A stretch of 64,000 nt of DNA from Scilla litardierei (taxonomy: Eukaryota; Streptophyta; Magnoliopsida; Asparagales; Asparagaceae), in NCBI GenBank assembly GCA_030789695.1, contig CM061142.1, forward strand, positions 798,363,258-798,427,257, read 5' to 3'. Position numbers and translations under genes: made by a program. The stretch's first letter is position 1, and the number at the start of each line of letters is the position of its first letter. Positions 63,097-64,000 of this stretch are shown here, one piece after another. Under the pieces are notes generated by a model that saw only the letters and a list, made by a program, of their open reading frames with translations, was not told where the DNA came from and searched no databases.

Positions 63097-64000
63097 TTAC
63101 AACCACTGCATCCCCAAAAGCAGGTCGACGTTGCCCAAGGTCAAGGGTAGAAAGTCACTGGTGATCACCACTCCCTGTATGGACACCATCAAGTCACGAC
63201 AGATGCCCTTACTCTGCTCGACCACACCGGTACCGAGCATGACTCTAAAGCCCTCCGTCTCCGTCATCGGTATCCCCTGACTCTCAATCACCCTGGGGGA
63301 CACGAAATTGTGGGTGGCCCCACTATCTATCAATATCACCACATCCAGGTCTCGGACCCTACCCGTCAGCTTCATGGTGTGCACCCGTGTAAGCCCCGCA
63401 ATGGAGCTAAGCGAGACTTCGGCCGCCTCCAGTAGTAGAGGTTCACCGGCCTCCTCGGTCCCTGCCACTTCTTCCGCCTCCTCCTCCTCCTCCAAGTCCT
63501 CAGCGTACACCTCATATACCTGCAAGGCTTGGTTGCGACACATGTGCCCAGGGGTAAACTTCTCGTCGCACTTGAAGCATAACTCCTTTGCTCTCCGTTC
63601 CCGCATCTCCGCATCTGTCATCCTCTTGTATGGCCCTCCCGGTCTCACAATCCCGGGTCTCCCTCCACCTGTCGGGGTCCCTCCTGCAGCGCCTGACTGT
63701 CCCCCAGGGGCAGCCTGTGGTCGTGAAAACTGTCCTCCAAACGCCCCCTGGCGCAGCGCTCGTCCGTCAACCTATCCTCGACCGTCAGCGCTAACTCCAT
63801 CTGCTCCTCCAGTCCACGCAGTCTGAGAGTGCGAAGCTCAGACCTAATGGTGGGCTTCAATCCATCCATAAAAACCCCTTCTAGGGACTCTGCAGGCATC
63901 CCCCGCACTCTACTCGTGAGCTCCTCATACTTCTTAATGTAGTCTCGCACAGTCCCCATCTGCCTCAAGGCATGCAGCTGCTCATAAGCTCCCCCGCCTG
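63097..64000 (-). pseudogene. gag end and protease of the right-edge chromovirus
   Basis: The gag frame (63968-63645) has VRDYIKKYEELTSRV and FMDGLKPTIRSELR. The next frame (63648-63097) has the knuckle [14 protein letters not shown] (about 63535-63580), an acidic linker (EDLEEEEEAEE) and the protease [15 protein letters not shown] (about 63305-63350), then NVDLLLGMQWL. It continues beyond 64000. Confidence 0.87.

Larger units (their letters stand above)
59692..64000 (-). mobile_element. Ty3/gypsy chromovirus, cut by the right edge
   Basis: The left (3') LTR, chromodomain, integrase, RNase H, RT, protease and part of gag are in the window; the 5' LTR is outside. Same domain order and similar sequence as the gag-less element at 16524-20432. 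Frame breaks at about 60720, 62160, 62225, 62640 and 62960. Confidence 0.88.

Overview
This is nuclear DNA of a seed plant. The evidence is spliced genes with plant-type introns, Sirevirus-type Ty1/copia elements with a third ORF, chromodomain-type Ty3/gypsy elements, a plant L1-type LINE with a DUF4283-like ORF1, and a small hAT-type element. No species-specific marker was seen, so the lineage is left open.

The only host gene recognised runs on the minus strand. It encodes a TrmA/RlmD-family RNA (uracil-C5) methyltransferase. Ten coding exons can be placed: 47796-47850, 47617-47696, 47345-47428, 4781-4894, 4144-4262, 3951-4068, 3734-3861, 3491-3644, 3226-3305 and 1-41, the last running off the left edge. 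They total 873 nt with matching phases and no stop codon. The exons at 47345 and 4781 flank a 42,450-bp intron that holds most of the window. The last intron (42-3225) holds a row of imperfect palindromes. The intron upstream of 47850 probably runs past the right edge, because no further exon was found.

Within the giant intron, left to right: a complete Sirevirus-type copia element (5367-13870, TSD CCCAG); unique sequence with a 340-bp tandem duplication; a short gypsy derivative with only a gag start (14775-16513); a gypsy element without gag (16524-20432, TSD CTATC); a half palindrome cut by a plus-strand gypsy element (21025-25380); a copia-type solo LTR without target duplication (25381-27405); a gag-only gypsy remnant (27406-28640); and an L1 LINE (about 28680-47048) split by a 12.6-kb Sirevirus (31284-43855, TSD TTTGA). 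That Sirevirus carries six hairpin repeats in its U3, two more copies in front of its third ORF, and an intact third ORF beside broken gag and pol.

To the right of the exons: a gag-only gypsy element (48396-54382) with a 3.1-kb solo LTR inside it, a decayed copia element (about 55.8-58.6 kb) that contains a hAT-type element with a perfect 8-bp TSD, a diverged TAGTCGACTA repeat field, and a minus-strand chromovirus (59692 to the right edge).

No element has a fully open gag-pol, so current autonomous movement is unlikely. Most coordinates of element ends come from comparing the two LTRs by eye and are good to a few bases; arms of decayed palindromes are approximate.
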